From contig NZ_RWKW01000016.1 of the NCBI RefSeq assembly GCF_003970795.1, forward strand, positions 1 through 64,000: 64,000 nt of DNA. The letters are read 5' to 3'. The notes beneath the pieces were generated by a model. It did not search any database. It saw only the letters and a list, made by a program, of their open reading frames with translations, and was not told the origin of the DNA. Positions 55,798 to 63,374 of the stretch are shown one piece after another. Numbering within the stretch: the first letter of the stretch is position 1; every line of letters starts with the position of its first letter. The translations under genes and the position numbers were made by a program. This DNA is from Aquibium carbonis (GTDB taxonomy: Bacteria > Pseudomonadota > Alphaproteobacteria > Rhizobiales > Rhizobiaceae).

Positions 55798-57084
55798 CTA
55801 CTTCTTCTTGGATCTGAGCTTGTCGAGAATGCCCGAAAGGCCCGGCTTGGCGCGCGTCTTGATCTCGCTTCGGCCGGTCACGATGTGCGCGATCTCCGAG
55901 ATCGTCTTCACGATGGCATGCTGGGCATCCATTTCAGCGAGCATGCGCCCGTTGTTGGACGCGTTTCCGAAGAATTGCGGTTCGAAGGGGATGATCGCCA
56001 GGGGCGTCAGGCCGAGCGGTTCGGTGAAATCGCCAGGCGAGATCTCCGGCCGCTTCGGCACGCCGGCCTGGTTGATGATCAGATGCGGCGGCCTGTCGTT
56101 CGGTCGCAGCTTTCGCAGCGTGTCGACCAGGTTCTTCGTGTTGCGCAGGTTGGCCAGTTCCGGTGTGGCGGTGATGACGATCTCGTCGGCCTCGACCAGG
56201 GTGTTGCGCGTCCATCCGGTCCAGACATGCGGAACGTCGAGCACCAGCAGCGGTGCGCTGCGTTGGGCGGTGTCGATGATCTGCGCGAAAGCGTCGGTAT
56301 CGAAGTCGTAGACCCGGTCGAGCGTCGACGGCGCCGCGAGCAGAGACAGGTGTTCCGCGCACTGGGCCAAAAGTCGGTCGAGGTAGACCTCGTCGATTCG
56401 CTCGGGCGCGAACACCGCCTCGGCGATGCCCTGCGCGGGATCCTGGTCGAAATTCATGTTGGCGGTGCCGAACGCCAGATCGAGATCGGCCACCACGACC
56501 TCGGTGCTGAACGCCGTGGACATGGTCCACGCCACGTTGTGGGCGATCGTCGACGAACCGACGCCACCCTTGGCGCCGATGAAGGCAATGGTCTTGCCGA
56601 GCGGCTCGGACTCCGGATTGACGAAGATCTGCGCGATGTTGCCGATGACGTCCGCGAGCGAGACCGGCGCGACGACATATTCGGAGATGCCGAAACGCAG
56701 CAGTTCGCGGTACAGCCAGACGTCGTTGTAATGGCCGATGATGACGACTTTCGTCGACGGATCGCAGACCTCGGCGAGCCGCTCCAGCGAGTGCAGCAGT
56801 TCCTTCGGTTCCGCGCGAGACTCCAGGATGATCAGGTTGGGTGTCGGCGACGTCGCATAATGGGCGAGCGCTCCCTCCAGTCCGCCCATGGCAACCCGCA
56901 GGTGGGCCTTGGACATGCGCCGGTCGTCGGCGGCACGTTCGATCGGCCTGGCGACGCTTTCGGTTTCGCAGAAGGCATGGATCGAGATCCGCGGAATCGG
57001 GCGCAGGGAGTTGAGCCGCGCGATGTCCTCGGCGGAGGCGCCGCCGGCCTCCGTCGGATCGGTATCGTAGGCAAGGTTGCTCAT
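55798..57084 (-). CDS. cpaE: Pilus polar-localisation ATPase CpaE/TadZ
   Basis: A 428-residue MinD/ParA-like protein that places Tad pili at a cell pole. It has an N-terminal degenerate receiver-like domain (about 33-155), the deviant Walker A AFIGAKGGVGSSTIAHNVAW (about residues 168-187) and VVVADLDLAFGTANM (switch region). The first domain lacks the phosphorylatable aspartate pattern, so it is probably not a true receiver. Lies 24 bp after cpaD, and 27 bp before cpaF. Confidence 0.94.
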   Translation of the reverse strand: MSNLAYDTDPTEAGGASAEDIARLNSLRPIPRISIHAFCETESVARPIERAADDRRMSKAHLRVAMGGLEGALAHYATSPTPNLIILESRAEPKELLHSLERLAEVCDPSTKVVIIGHYNDVWLYRELLRFGISEYVVAPVSLADVIGNIAQIFVNPESEPLGKTIAFIGAKGGVGSSTIAHNVAWTMSTAFSTEVVVADLDLAFGTANMNFDQDPAQGIAEAVFAPERIDEVYLDRLLAQCAEHLSLLAAPSTLDRVYDFDTDAFAQIIDTAQRSAPLLVLDVPHVWTGWTRNTLVEADEIVITATPELANLRNTKNLVDTLRKLRPNDRPPHLIINQAGVPKRPEISPGDFTEPLGLTPLAIIPFEPQFFGNASNNGRMLAEMDAQHAIVKTISEIAHIVTGRSEIKTRAKPGLSGILDKLRSKKK

Positions 57085-57108
57085 CTCGTGCGGTCCCGTG
57101 TCGGCGGA

Positions 57109-57849
57109 TCAGTAGTTGACTTCGGAGGTCTGCCTGAAGCTTCTGGAGACTTCGCGGTTCTTGTATTCGTCGAGCGCGTCGCCGCGGTTCTCGGCGTCGA
57201 TGTCGCCCGGCGCGCGAGGCCCGAGCAGGTCGGCCGGATTTGCGATCTGCGCCGCCAGGTTGTTCTGGTAGGCACAGCCGAAATTCGCGTAGTGCTTGTT
57301 CTCGGTCGTCTTCAGCAGGTCGTCAGGCCAGCGGCCGCACGGGCCGGTGCTGGCCTTCATGCGCCGGTAGGACAGGCGGATCGGCGGGCTTGCCTCGGGC
57401 GAACCGGCTTCGTACGGCATCGCATGCACTCGACCGCCCGACACGCCGGCGCGGTTGATGTGCCGCGCGATGTCGGCGGCGACCAGGCTGGCGGCGGCCG
57501 CGTTTGCCGTTCCCGTCGGATAGAGGATCGTGATCGGCGCGCCCGCGCTCGGGTCGTAATGCGCCATGTAGCCATTGAGGGCGACGCGCTGCACCTGCGA
57601 CATCGCATGGTCGCTGGTGCCGACGGGCAGGTCGATCTTTTCTTCCTGCTCGGCGACGGTGATCGGATGATTGGTGCGGTAGTCGTCCGGTACCGAGCCG
57701 ACCGTGATCGAATCGCGCCGGGCGCAACCGGCCAGCAGGGCCGCCGCGACGGTGGTCAGGAGGATCGCGCGGGCCGCGGAGCGGTACCGCCGGCGGCCCG
57801 CATGGTCATGGTTCTGAGCGCTGCACATCAGGTCCGTCCCCCGGATCAC
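57109..57849 (-). CDS. cpaD: Tad pilus lipoprotein CpaD
   Basis: A 246-residue outer-membrane lipoprotein. After a basic N-terminus, a signal helix (about 26-41) ends in the lipobox LLAGCARRD. The mature protein has the CpaD pattern: DDYRTNHPITVAEQEEKIDL (about residues 55-74), NRAGVSGGRVHAMPY, and FGCAYQNNLAAQIANPADLL near the C-terminus. It associates with the CpaC secretin. The GTG at 57849 overlaps the cpaC stop by 4 bp; the ATG at 57828 is an alternative with a more typical signal length. Confidence 0.92.
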   Translation of the reverse strand: MIRGTDLMCSAQNHDHAGRRRYRSAARAILLTTVAAALLAGCARRDSITVGSVPDDYRTNHPITVAEQEEKIDLPVGTSDHAMSQVQRVALNGYMAHYDPSAGAPITILYPTGTANAAAASLVAADIARHINRAGVSGGRVHAMPYEAGSPEASPPIRLSYRRMKASTGPCGRWPDDLLKTTENKHYANFGCAYQNNLAAQIANPADLLGPRAPGDIDAENRGDALDEYKNREVSRSFRQTSEVNY

Positions 57850-58595
57850 TTGTAGATGAAGCCGACGACGCCGTGATACCGGCCGTTGGGCTTGTCCGTT
57901 TGCATCGTGCCGTAGACGCGATTGACGCGGCCAAGGAAGATCCCGGCGCCGTCGCTCGCGGCATTGAAGTTGTCGTCCGGGCGCGCCAGCTGCTGGCGGG
58001 CAACCGGGCGCGACAGATAGGGCGTCACGATGATCACCAGCTCGGACTCGTTGCGGACGAAGTCCCGGCTGCGGAACAGGGTCCCCAGCACCGGCAGCTT
58101 GGTCAGGCCGGGAATGCCGGACGAGACCTGGCGGATGTCGTCGCGCACGAGGCCCGCGATCATCATCGAGCCGCCGGACGGCAGTTCGACGGTGGTGTCG
58201 GCCAGGCGCTTGCGGATCGACAGCATGTTCGTGCCGTTGTTCTGGCCGCCCGAGCCCATCGCGACCGAGCCCTCGGTGGTGGGCTCGGAAACCGACGTCC
58301 GGATCTTCAGGCTGATCCGCCCCGGCGACAGCACGGTCGGCTGGAACTCCAGCCCGATGCCGTACTCGATCTTCTCAACATCGTAGCTGATGGCGCCCGT
58401 GTCGGAATCGACGGACTGGCCGGTAACCAGATTGAACTCGCCGCCAACCTTGAAGACGGCCTTCTCGCCCGAGATCGCCGTGAGGGTCGGCTCGGCCAGC
58501 GTCTTCATGACGCCCGCCTGCTCCATGGCGTTCAGGTAGGAGTTCAGGGTGGTGGAGCCGAGCGCGGCGCCCACGTTCAGCTGGTAGTTCGACAT
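57846..58595 (-). CDS. CpaC C-terminal part: secretin domain
   Basis: A 249-residue open part starting at the ATG two codons after the TAG. It holds the secretin core: LAEPTLTAISGEKAVFKVGG (about residues 33-52), GIGLEFQPTVLSPGRISLKI and LADTTVELPSGGSMMIAGLV. Without the N-terminal part it would lack a signal peptide and could not reach the outer membrane. GGA lies 9 bp before the ATG, so reinitiation is imaginable but weak. Confidence 0.7.
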   Translation of the reverse strand: MSNYQLNVGAALGSTTLNSYLNAMEQAGVMKTLAEPTLTAISGEKAVFKVGGEFNLVTGQSVDSDTGAISYDVEKIEYGIGLEFQPTVLSPGRISLKIRTSVSEPTTEGSVAMGSGGQNNGTNMLSIRKRLADTTVELPSGGSMMIAGLVRDDIRQVSSGIPGLTKLPVLGTLFRSRDFVRNESELVIIVTPYLSRPVARQQLARPDDNFNAASDGAGIFLGRVNRVYGTMQTDKPNGRYHGVVGFIYK

Positions 58596-58598
58596 CTG

Positions 58599-59402
58599 CT
58601 ATCCGAGGCCGGAGATGCCGTCGGTGAAGGTGTTCCAGGAGATGCCGTTGGACGTGCCCGACGTGATCATGTTCACGCCGAGCTGCTTCATCACGACGCG
58701 GCTGACTTCGGCGACCGTGACCTTGAGCGTCACCTGGTCCTCGCCGATGATCTTCAGGAGGTTGATGATGGCGCTCTTCTGCCGCTGGGAATCGGGGTTG
58801 TTGATGTCGACCCCGCCACCGTCGGTGGGGGCCGCCGCCGTCTGGGCATACTGGCCGGTGGTCGCCTCGCCGCCGGTGACGAAGGCCTGCGCCAACTGGA
58901 CCGCGCGCGCGGCGTCGAGTGGCGTTTCCACCGTGCCGGAGAGAACGACGTTGTCGTTCAGGAGTTCGACCTTGATGTCGGAGTTGGGAACGAAGCGTTC
59001 GAGATAGTCCTCGAGCCCGGCCACGTCGCGCTCGATGGCGAGATCGAGATTGGCGATCTGCTCGCCATTGGCGCCGAACACGAAGATGTTCGTCTCGCCA
59101 ACCTGCTTGCCGAAGAGGTAGATGCGCCGCGCCGTGCGCGTCACCGCGTCGGCGACCGACGGATTGGCCACCAGGATGTCGTAGGCATCCTGCGGCAGGT
59201 CGATCACCAGCGACTTGTTCAGGCCAAGCTTCACCCGCTGAGCCCCCGCGCTCGACCGGACGGAACTCTGGTTCGCCTCAGCGATCGACACGCCGCTCGC
59301 GATGACCATGCCCGACAGGGCGGTCGCCGCGAGCACGATTGCCGCAAATCGTGTCAGGCTGCGGCCGCTGCCGCGGGTCGTCTTGCTTTCAAGCGACGTC
59401 AT
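58599..59402 (-). CDS. CpaC N-terminal part: pilus-N and BON-like domains
   Basis: A 267-residue product ending at the TAG. It has a signal peptide (about 1-42), the pilus N-terminal domain with LGLNKSLVIDLPQDAYDILV (about residues 58-77), IYLFGKQVGETNIFVF, a BON-like region (about 130-180), and the first strand of the secretin (VTLKVTVAEVSRVVMKQLG). If translation stops here, a periplasmic fragment without the gate is made. Confidence 0.75.
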   Translation of the reverse strand: MTSLESKTTRGSGRSLTRFAAIVLAATALSGMVIASGVSIAEANQSSVRSSAGAQRVKLGLNKSLVIDLPQDAYDILVANPSVADAVTRTARRIYLFGKQVGETNIFVFGANGEQIANLDLAIERDVAGLEDYLERFVPNSDIKVELLNDNVVLSGTVETPLDAARAVQLAQAFVTGGEATTGQYAQTAAAPTDGGGVDINNPDSQRQKSAIINLLKIIGEDQVTLKVTVAEVSRVVMKQLGVNMITSGTSNGISWNTFTDGISGLG

Positions 59403-60208
59403 TTGCGCGCTCCAACTTCGGTGACTTGGCCCGACCGGATCAGGCGTACGGTTCCCCTGCGGCCGTTGCCGGACACCAGGTAGTCGGCGTCGTCGGCAGG
59501 CGGTTCCTGCGTATCGGTGATCGAACGCAGGGCGAGCGTCAGGCGATCGGCCATCTGCTGCGCGACGGTGATGATTTCGGATTGCTGGGGCGTGAGCTCG
59601 AGCGTCGCCGTCTCGCCGACCTTCACGCGCTTGCCCTCCTCGTTTTCCTGGATCATCTGGTCGATGGCCAGGACGCGGATGTTCTTCAGGATCGTTTCGG
59701 TTACGAAACCCTGCGCCGAACCGCTCTCGCCGCGCCTCGTCATGATCACGTCGACGAAGTCGTTGGGCAGGATGAAGCCGCCAGCCGAGGTATCGGCCGA
59801 AATCTGTGTCGCGACGGCGCGTTTGCCGGAGGGCAGGATGGCGGACATGAAGCTCTGCCCGTGCCCGATCAGCTTCGAGCGGCGGACGGGCTCGCCCTTG
59901 TACATGGTGAGGCGGGCGACCGAACCCCGCAACAGTTCCAGCGCATCGGCTTCCTCGTTGCGCAGGATGTAGCCTTCGGTGACGGCTGCCTGAGGCCAGG
60001 ACTGCCATCGCATCTGGCGTTCGAGCGGCTGCCCGGCCGGAACGTCCTCGGAGAGCACGAGCACGTCGGTCAGCGGGATCGACGGCACGACCGGAGCCGC
60101 CGCGACGATTTCGACCGGCGGCTTGGTGGCGATGTTCTTGGCGATGTACCCGGCACCGCCTGCGGCAACCGCGGCGACGCCCAATACGATCAAGCGTGAA
60201 GTATTCAT
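59399..60208 (-). CDS. cpaB: Tad pilus assembly protein CpaB/RcpC
   Basis: A 269-residue periplasmic protein anchored by an N-terminal helix (about 6-24), with a SAF domain (about 48-112, VLVLSEDVPAGQPLERQMRW at its start) and a C-terminal RcpC domain that is thought to bind peptidoglycan or modify the pilin path. Contains VATQISADTSAGGFILPNDF (about 130-149). First gene after a 146-bp gap in the Tad run, and overlaps cpaC by 4 bp. Confidence 0.94.
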   Translation of the reverse strand: MNTSRLIVLGVAAVAAGGAGYIAKNIATKPPVEIVAAAPVVPSIPLTDVLVLSEDVPAGQPLERQMRWQSWPQAAVTEGYILRNEEADALELLRGSVARLTMYKGEPVRRSKLIGHGQSFMSAILPSGKRAVATQISADTSAGGFILPNDFVDVIMTRRGESGSAQGFVTETILKNIRVLAIDQMIQENEEGKRVKVGETATLELTPQQSEIITVAQQMADRLTLALRSITDTQEPPADDADYLVSGNGRRGTVRLIRSGQVTEVGARK

Positions 60209-60267
60209 CGACCCGAACCTTTACTCGGCGAATGTGCTCACCGATCGGGACAATGACGCGGAAATCG

Positions 60268-60282
60268 TCAAATTACGGTTAA
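60268..60282. promoter_or_regulatory. Candidate CtrA-like site upstream of cpaB
   Basis: On the minus strand TTAA-N7-TTGA (one mismatch to the TTAA-N7-TTAA CtrA box), 60 bp before the cpaB ATG in the only sizeable gap of the cpaA-tadC run. Suggests a separate cell-cycle-linked promoter for cpaB onward. Inference from sequence only. Confidence 0.3.
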
Positions 60283-60354
60283 TGGAATGCTTACAGCCGT
60301 GCTTAATTTAGCGTTTACGGTCCTGGTTCGAGCCGGCCGAACGTGGTGCCGGTC

Positions 60355-60876
60355 TCAGCTTCCGGCCAGTCGCGCAAATGCCCACACGGCCAGAGGTGAG
60401 GAGGGGAAGGCCATGAATCCGCCCATGGCGAGCGCGATCCCGTAGGGAATGCCGACCGTCGTGTCGGCGATGTTCCGCAGCAACGGATTGTTGCCGACAT
60501 AATCGCGGATCGGCGAGTTGCGGAACCTCAGGATGGCGAGCGTCAGCAGCCCGCCGCAAGCGGCCGACAGCAGGACGTAGGTTGCAAGCGGCATGCCGAA
60601 GCCCATCCACAGGGCGGTCGCGGCAAGCAGCTTGGCATCGCCGCCCCCCATGCCGCCGATGGCGAACAGCGCGAAGGTCACCGCCAGGACGAAGGCCATC
60701 GCGGCGAAATGCATGCCGTAGGTCTGCCAGTCCATGCCGGTCAGCGGCGCAATGACGGCAAAGGACGCAACGAGGATCAGCGACACCCGATTGGCAATGG
60801 TCATCGACAAGAGATCCGAAACGGCCGCGAAGGCCAGACAGAGCGGAAAGATGACGAAAATGGCTGCCTCGAGCAT
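60355..60876 (-). CDS. cpaA: Prepilin peptidase CpaA/TadV
   Basis: A 173-residue inner-membrane aspartyl protease (A24 family) that cleaves the Flp pilin and pseudopilin leaders. Both catalytic aspartates are in place: VSDLLSMTIANR (about residues 19-30) and GGMGGGDAKLLAA (about 73-85). Six or so membrane helices. It lacks the N-terminal methylase domain of PilD, as usual for Tad. Lies between the pilin terminator and the cpaB gap. Confidence 0.94.
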   Translation of the reverse strand: MLEAAIFVIFPLCLAFAAVSDLLSMTIANRVSLILVASFAVIAPLTGMDWQTYGMHFAAMAFVLAVTFALFAIGGMGGGDAKLLAATALWMGFGMPLATYVLLSAACGGLLTLAILRFRNSPIRDYVGNNPLLRNIADTTVGIPYGIALAMGGFMAFPSSPLAVWAFARLAGS

Positions 60877-60960
60877 GTCCTCTGGTCCCTTTGTGTCCGG
60901 TTGGTCTCGCCGTCATGCCCGGACCCTTACGCGAATCCCGGCCGGCGGGCGCTGGGCAAG

Positions 60961-60987
60961 AAAAAGGCCGCCCCGTGAGGAGCGGCC
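60961..60987 (-). terminator. Intrinsic terminator after the flp pilin gene
   Basis: On the minus strand GGCCGCTCC-TCAC-GGGGCGGCC forms a 9-bp stem (one G-U pair) followed directly by TTTTTC. It lies 34 bp after the pilin stop and would insulate the abundant pilin message from cpaA, the usual way pilin exceeds assembly proteins. Confidence 0.85.
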
Positions 60988-61020
60988 CTTTCTCTTGAAT
61001 ACCGCTTGCGCGACTTGCGA

Positions 61021-61227
61021 TTACTCGTCGCCTTCACCGCCGCCGCCGCCAGCGCCGCCAGCGCCGCTGACCTTGCCCGAGATCTCGGAAAACTTGGCGT
61101 CGAGGCTGGTGCCGAGGGCGCCTGCACCGGCCATGATGGCGACTGCGATGAGGGCAGCGATCAGACCATACTCGATGGCGGTCGCGCCGGATTCGTTCTT
61201 CAGGAAGCGAGCGAAAAGCTTGGACAT
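61021..61227 (-). CDS. flp: Flp family type IVb major pilin
   Basis: A 68-residue Flp pilin, the structural subunit of the Tad pilus. The leader MSKLFARFLKNESG is cut by CpaA after the glycine, leaving ATAIEYGLIAALIAVAIMAG with the characteristic Glu5 and Tyr6. Unusually the C-terminus is a glycine-rich acidic tail (GAGGAGGGGGEGDE). The ATG follows AGGAGTTCCCA. A strong terminator follows it. Divergent from the CpaC-N-domain gene over a 305-bp gap. Confidence 0.95.
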   Translation of the reverse strand: MSKLFARFLKNESGATAIEYGLIAALIAVAIMAGAGALGTSLDAKFSEISGKVSGAGGAGGGGGEGDE

Positions 61228-61532
61228 TGGGAACTCCTAATCCACGTGTTTACAGCGAGCCCGTCAACGTTCTTGGTGTGTTGATCGGATGTCCCAACAC
61301 TACGAGGGAGGCATTTCGATCGGCTTAAGAAACAGAATTACCGGTTTCCTAACGGCTTCCACACGTTGTGATAGTTAACATCCGGCGAACAACCGGCTGC
61401 GGCGGGCCGTTGACTTTCGTCGTGCTCGCTCGGACTAAACAGGCGAGGTGTGGGATCCGCATGCTCGTGCCTTAACCTCGGATTCACCAATCCACTTCAT
61501 GATCCGCTAATCATTCTGGATCGGAGCCTCTC
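61228..61532. other. 305-bp divergent promoter region between flp and the pilus-N gene
   Basis: No gene. It is AT-richer than its surroundings (TTAAGAAACAGAATTACC, GTTAACATCC) and must contain the promoters of the pilin (minus) and of the pilus-N/tadE group (plus). No complete CtrA box or sigma-54 element was found; a short CCGG..CCGG inverted pair is seen near 61381-61394. Confidence 0.5.
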
Positions 61533-61964
61533 ATGGCGCGGAAACTCCTTCTGTCATTCGGCGTAGCGGCGGCCTGCCTGACCGTGTCGGCGATCGTCGC
61601 CCCCCCTGCCCAGGCCGAGGCGGGCATCCGCATTCTGATGAACGAGGCAAAGATCGTGAAACTGGCCCAGCCGGCGGATACGATCGTCGTCGGCAACCCC
61701 GACATCGCGGACGCCTCGGTCCAGGACGCGACCACCATCATCCTGACAGGCAAGGGCTTCGGCGTCACCAATCTCGTCATTCTGGACGAGACCGGCGCAC
61801 CGATCGTGGATGAACAGGTCTTCGTCAGCCGGCAGGACGCAAGATCGGTCCGCATCTATCGTCGCTCGGAAGTCCAGACGCTGTCGTGCACCCCTTATTG
61901 CGAGGGGGCCTACAAGAGCGACGCCGAGCGAACGTCCGAAGCCGAGATGAACGTCAGCCGCTGA
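61533..61964 (+). CDS. Secreted pilus-N-domain protein (CpaC N-terminal homologue)
   Basis: A 143-residue protein with a signal peptide (about 1-28, ending APPAQAEA) and a single pilus-formation N-terminal domain like that at the start of CpaC: LMNEAKIVKLAQPADTIVVG (about residues 35-54), TTIILTGKGFGVTNLVIL (about 67-84). No secretin follows. A CxxxC pair (LSCTPYCEG) lies near the end. Such stand-alone domains accompany Tad loci in rhizobia; it may bind pilus parts or compete with CpaC. The ATG follows GATCGGAGCCTCTC. Confidence 0.82.
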   Translation: MARKLLLSFGVAAACLTVSAIVAPPAQAEAGIRILMNEAKIVKLAQPADTIVVGNPDIADASVQDATTIILTGKGFGVTNLVILDETGAPIVDEQVFVSRQDARSVRIYRRSEVQTLSCTPYCEGAYKSDAERTSEAEMNVSR

Positions 61965-62120
61965 GCGGCCGCGTTGGACGATGCGAGACCGAAACGCGCT
62001 GCAGGATTTCTGAAGCTTTCGTTAAAGTCGCCGCCACAAGTTGAGGCTTCCGTAAAACCGGAAGTCAACAGCCACGCGCTATCGTCACGATCGACTGCAT
62101 AGGGGCAGTGGGATCGGGAC

Positions 62121-62699
62121 ATGAGCAAGTGGATTTCCATTCGCAGGGCAATGCCTCAGGGCAGGAACCGCGATAGCCGTCTGGTGCGCTTCGTGCGCGA
62201 CGAGAACGGCGCGATCGCGATCGAGTTCGTCGCCCTGGCGCTTCCGTTCTCGATGCTCGTCTTCGCCATCCTGGAAAGCAGCGTCTCCTTCGCCGGCCAG
62301 CAGGTGCTCGTCAACGCCGCCGACAACATTGCCCGGCAGTTCCGCACCGGGCAGATCAAGTCTTCGGAAACGAACGAGGTCAAGCTCCGGACCATGGTCT
62401 GCGACGAACTCAAGATCATCGTCGCCGCAGGCTGTCCGGGGCTGGAGATCGACCTGCGCCAGTTCGCGACGTTCGAGGACGCCGCGAAACTGCGGATCAA
62501 GTACACCGCTGGCGGCGACATCGACACCTCTGACTTCAAGGTCGATCCCGGCCCTTCGCTGAGCAAGAACACGTTGCGCCTCTTCTATCGCTGGCCGGTG
62601 ATGACGGACGTGATGCGCAAGTCGATGTCGAACATCGGCAGTGGCTACACGCTCCAGTTCGCGACGGTCACCTGGCAGAACGAACCCTTCGACGACTGA
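62121..62699 (+). CDS. tadE: TadE-like pseudopilin
   Basis: A 192-residue minor pilin. A leader with basic residues ends in DENGAIAIEFVALALPFSML (about residues 27-46), the TadE type prepilin motif, with the glycine cleavage site and Glu5 preserved. A long C-terminal periplasmic domain with a cysteine pair (TMVCDELKIIVAAGC) follows. It is cleaved by CpaA and expected at the pilus base or tip. Lies in the plus-strand group and is followed at 10 bp by the TadF-like gene. Confidence 0.87.
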   Translation: MSKWISIRRAMPQGRNRDSRLVRFVRDENGAIAIEFVALALPFSMLVFAILESSVSFAGQQVLVNAADNIARQFRTGQIKSSETNEVKLRTMVCDELKIIVAAGCPGLEIDLRQFATFEDAAKLRIKYTAGGDIDTSDFKVDPGPSLSKNTLRLFYRWPVMTDVMRKSMSNIGSGYTLQFATVTWQNEPFDD

Positions 62700-62709
62700 G
62701 GCTGCACCC

Positions 62710-63369
62710 ATGACCACCCCGGACGACAGCATGTCTCGAACCGATACGACGCCGGAACGCCCGCAAGGCATCCTGTCCGGTCTGCGCGCCCATTTCGGTC
62801 GGCTCGGCCGCGACCGCAAAGGCGTCGCCGCGATCGAATTCGCCTTCATCGCGCCGCTTCTCCTGGTCACCTACTTCATGACGATGGAGGTCTCCCAGGG
62901 GCTCGAGGTGAGCAAGAAGACCGGACGCATCGCGATCATCGTCGGCGATCTCGTGACCCAGCAACAGTCGCTCAACAAGGCGGATCTCGATTCCATCATG
63001 CGGATCGGCGAGGCGGTGATCCAGCCCTATAGCCGCAGCGCGCCCTCGGTCTACGTGACCGCGATCGAGATCTCCGACGAGGAGAAGCCGAAGGCGACGG
63101 TCGCCTGGTCGCGCAAGCTCGTGGGCGGCGCCACGAGCAGCTATCTGCCCGCGGGTTCGATCGTCACGACGGTTCCGCAGAAGCTCATGATCCGGAACAC
63201 GTTTCTGATCCGCGCGGAATCGAAGCTCGAATACACGCCGGTCGTGGTGTGGAGCGCGGGCGACAGTGCCTCCTTCGGCATGAAATCCGCCTTCGACAAG
63301 CTGGACATGAGTGACCGGTACTTCCTGCGCCCGCGCATGAGCCAGAAGGTCGGCTGCAACGACTGCTGA
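62710..63369 (+). CDS. TadE/TadF-family pseudopilin
   Basis: A 219-residue minor pilin with a long basic leader and prepilin motif DRKGVAAIEFAFIAPLLLVT (about residues 35-54), then a periplasmic domain with SRSAPSVYVTAIEISDEEKP and a C-terminal cysteine pair (GCNDC). Paralogue of the preceding TadE. ATG 62710 is used; ATG 62731 is an alternative. Together with tadE and the pilus-N gene it forms the plus-strand arm of the Tad locus. Confidence 0.85.
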   Translation: MTTPDDSMSRTDTTPERPQGILSGLRAHFGRLGRDRKGVAAIEFAFIAPLLLVTYFMTMEVSQGLEVSKKTGRIAIIVGDLVTQQQSLNKADLDSIMRIGEAVIQPYSRSAPSVYVTAIEISDEEKPKATVAWSRKLVGGATSSYLPAGSIVTTVPQKLMIRNTFLIRAESKLEYTPVVVWSAGDSASFGMKSAFDKLDMSDRYFLRPRMSQKVGCNDC

Positions 63370-63374
63370 GCGGT

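Larger units (their letters stand above)
57846..59402 (-). pseudogene. cpaC: cpaC outer-membrane secretin gene interrupted by an in-frame TAG
   Basis: Read as one gene this is 518 codons, the right size and domain order for CpaC/RcpA: signal peptide, pilus-N domain, BON-like domain and secretin barrel. Codon 268 (58601-58599) is TAG in the middle of a conserved stretch (...ISGLG-stop-QMSNYQLN...). Frames are identical on both sides, so it is a single base change, not a frameshift. The start overlaps the cpaB stop by 4 bp (ATGA) and the end overlaps cpaD. It may be a mutation, an assembly error or a read-through codon; see the two parts. Confidence 0.85.

Noticed and set aside
58596-58601. Frameshift as the cause of the split cpaC
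   Set aside because: The N-terminal and C-terminal parts are in the same frame, separated only by the TAG and one CAG codon, so it is a nonsense change rather than an insertion or deletion.
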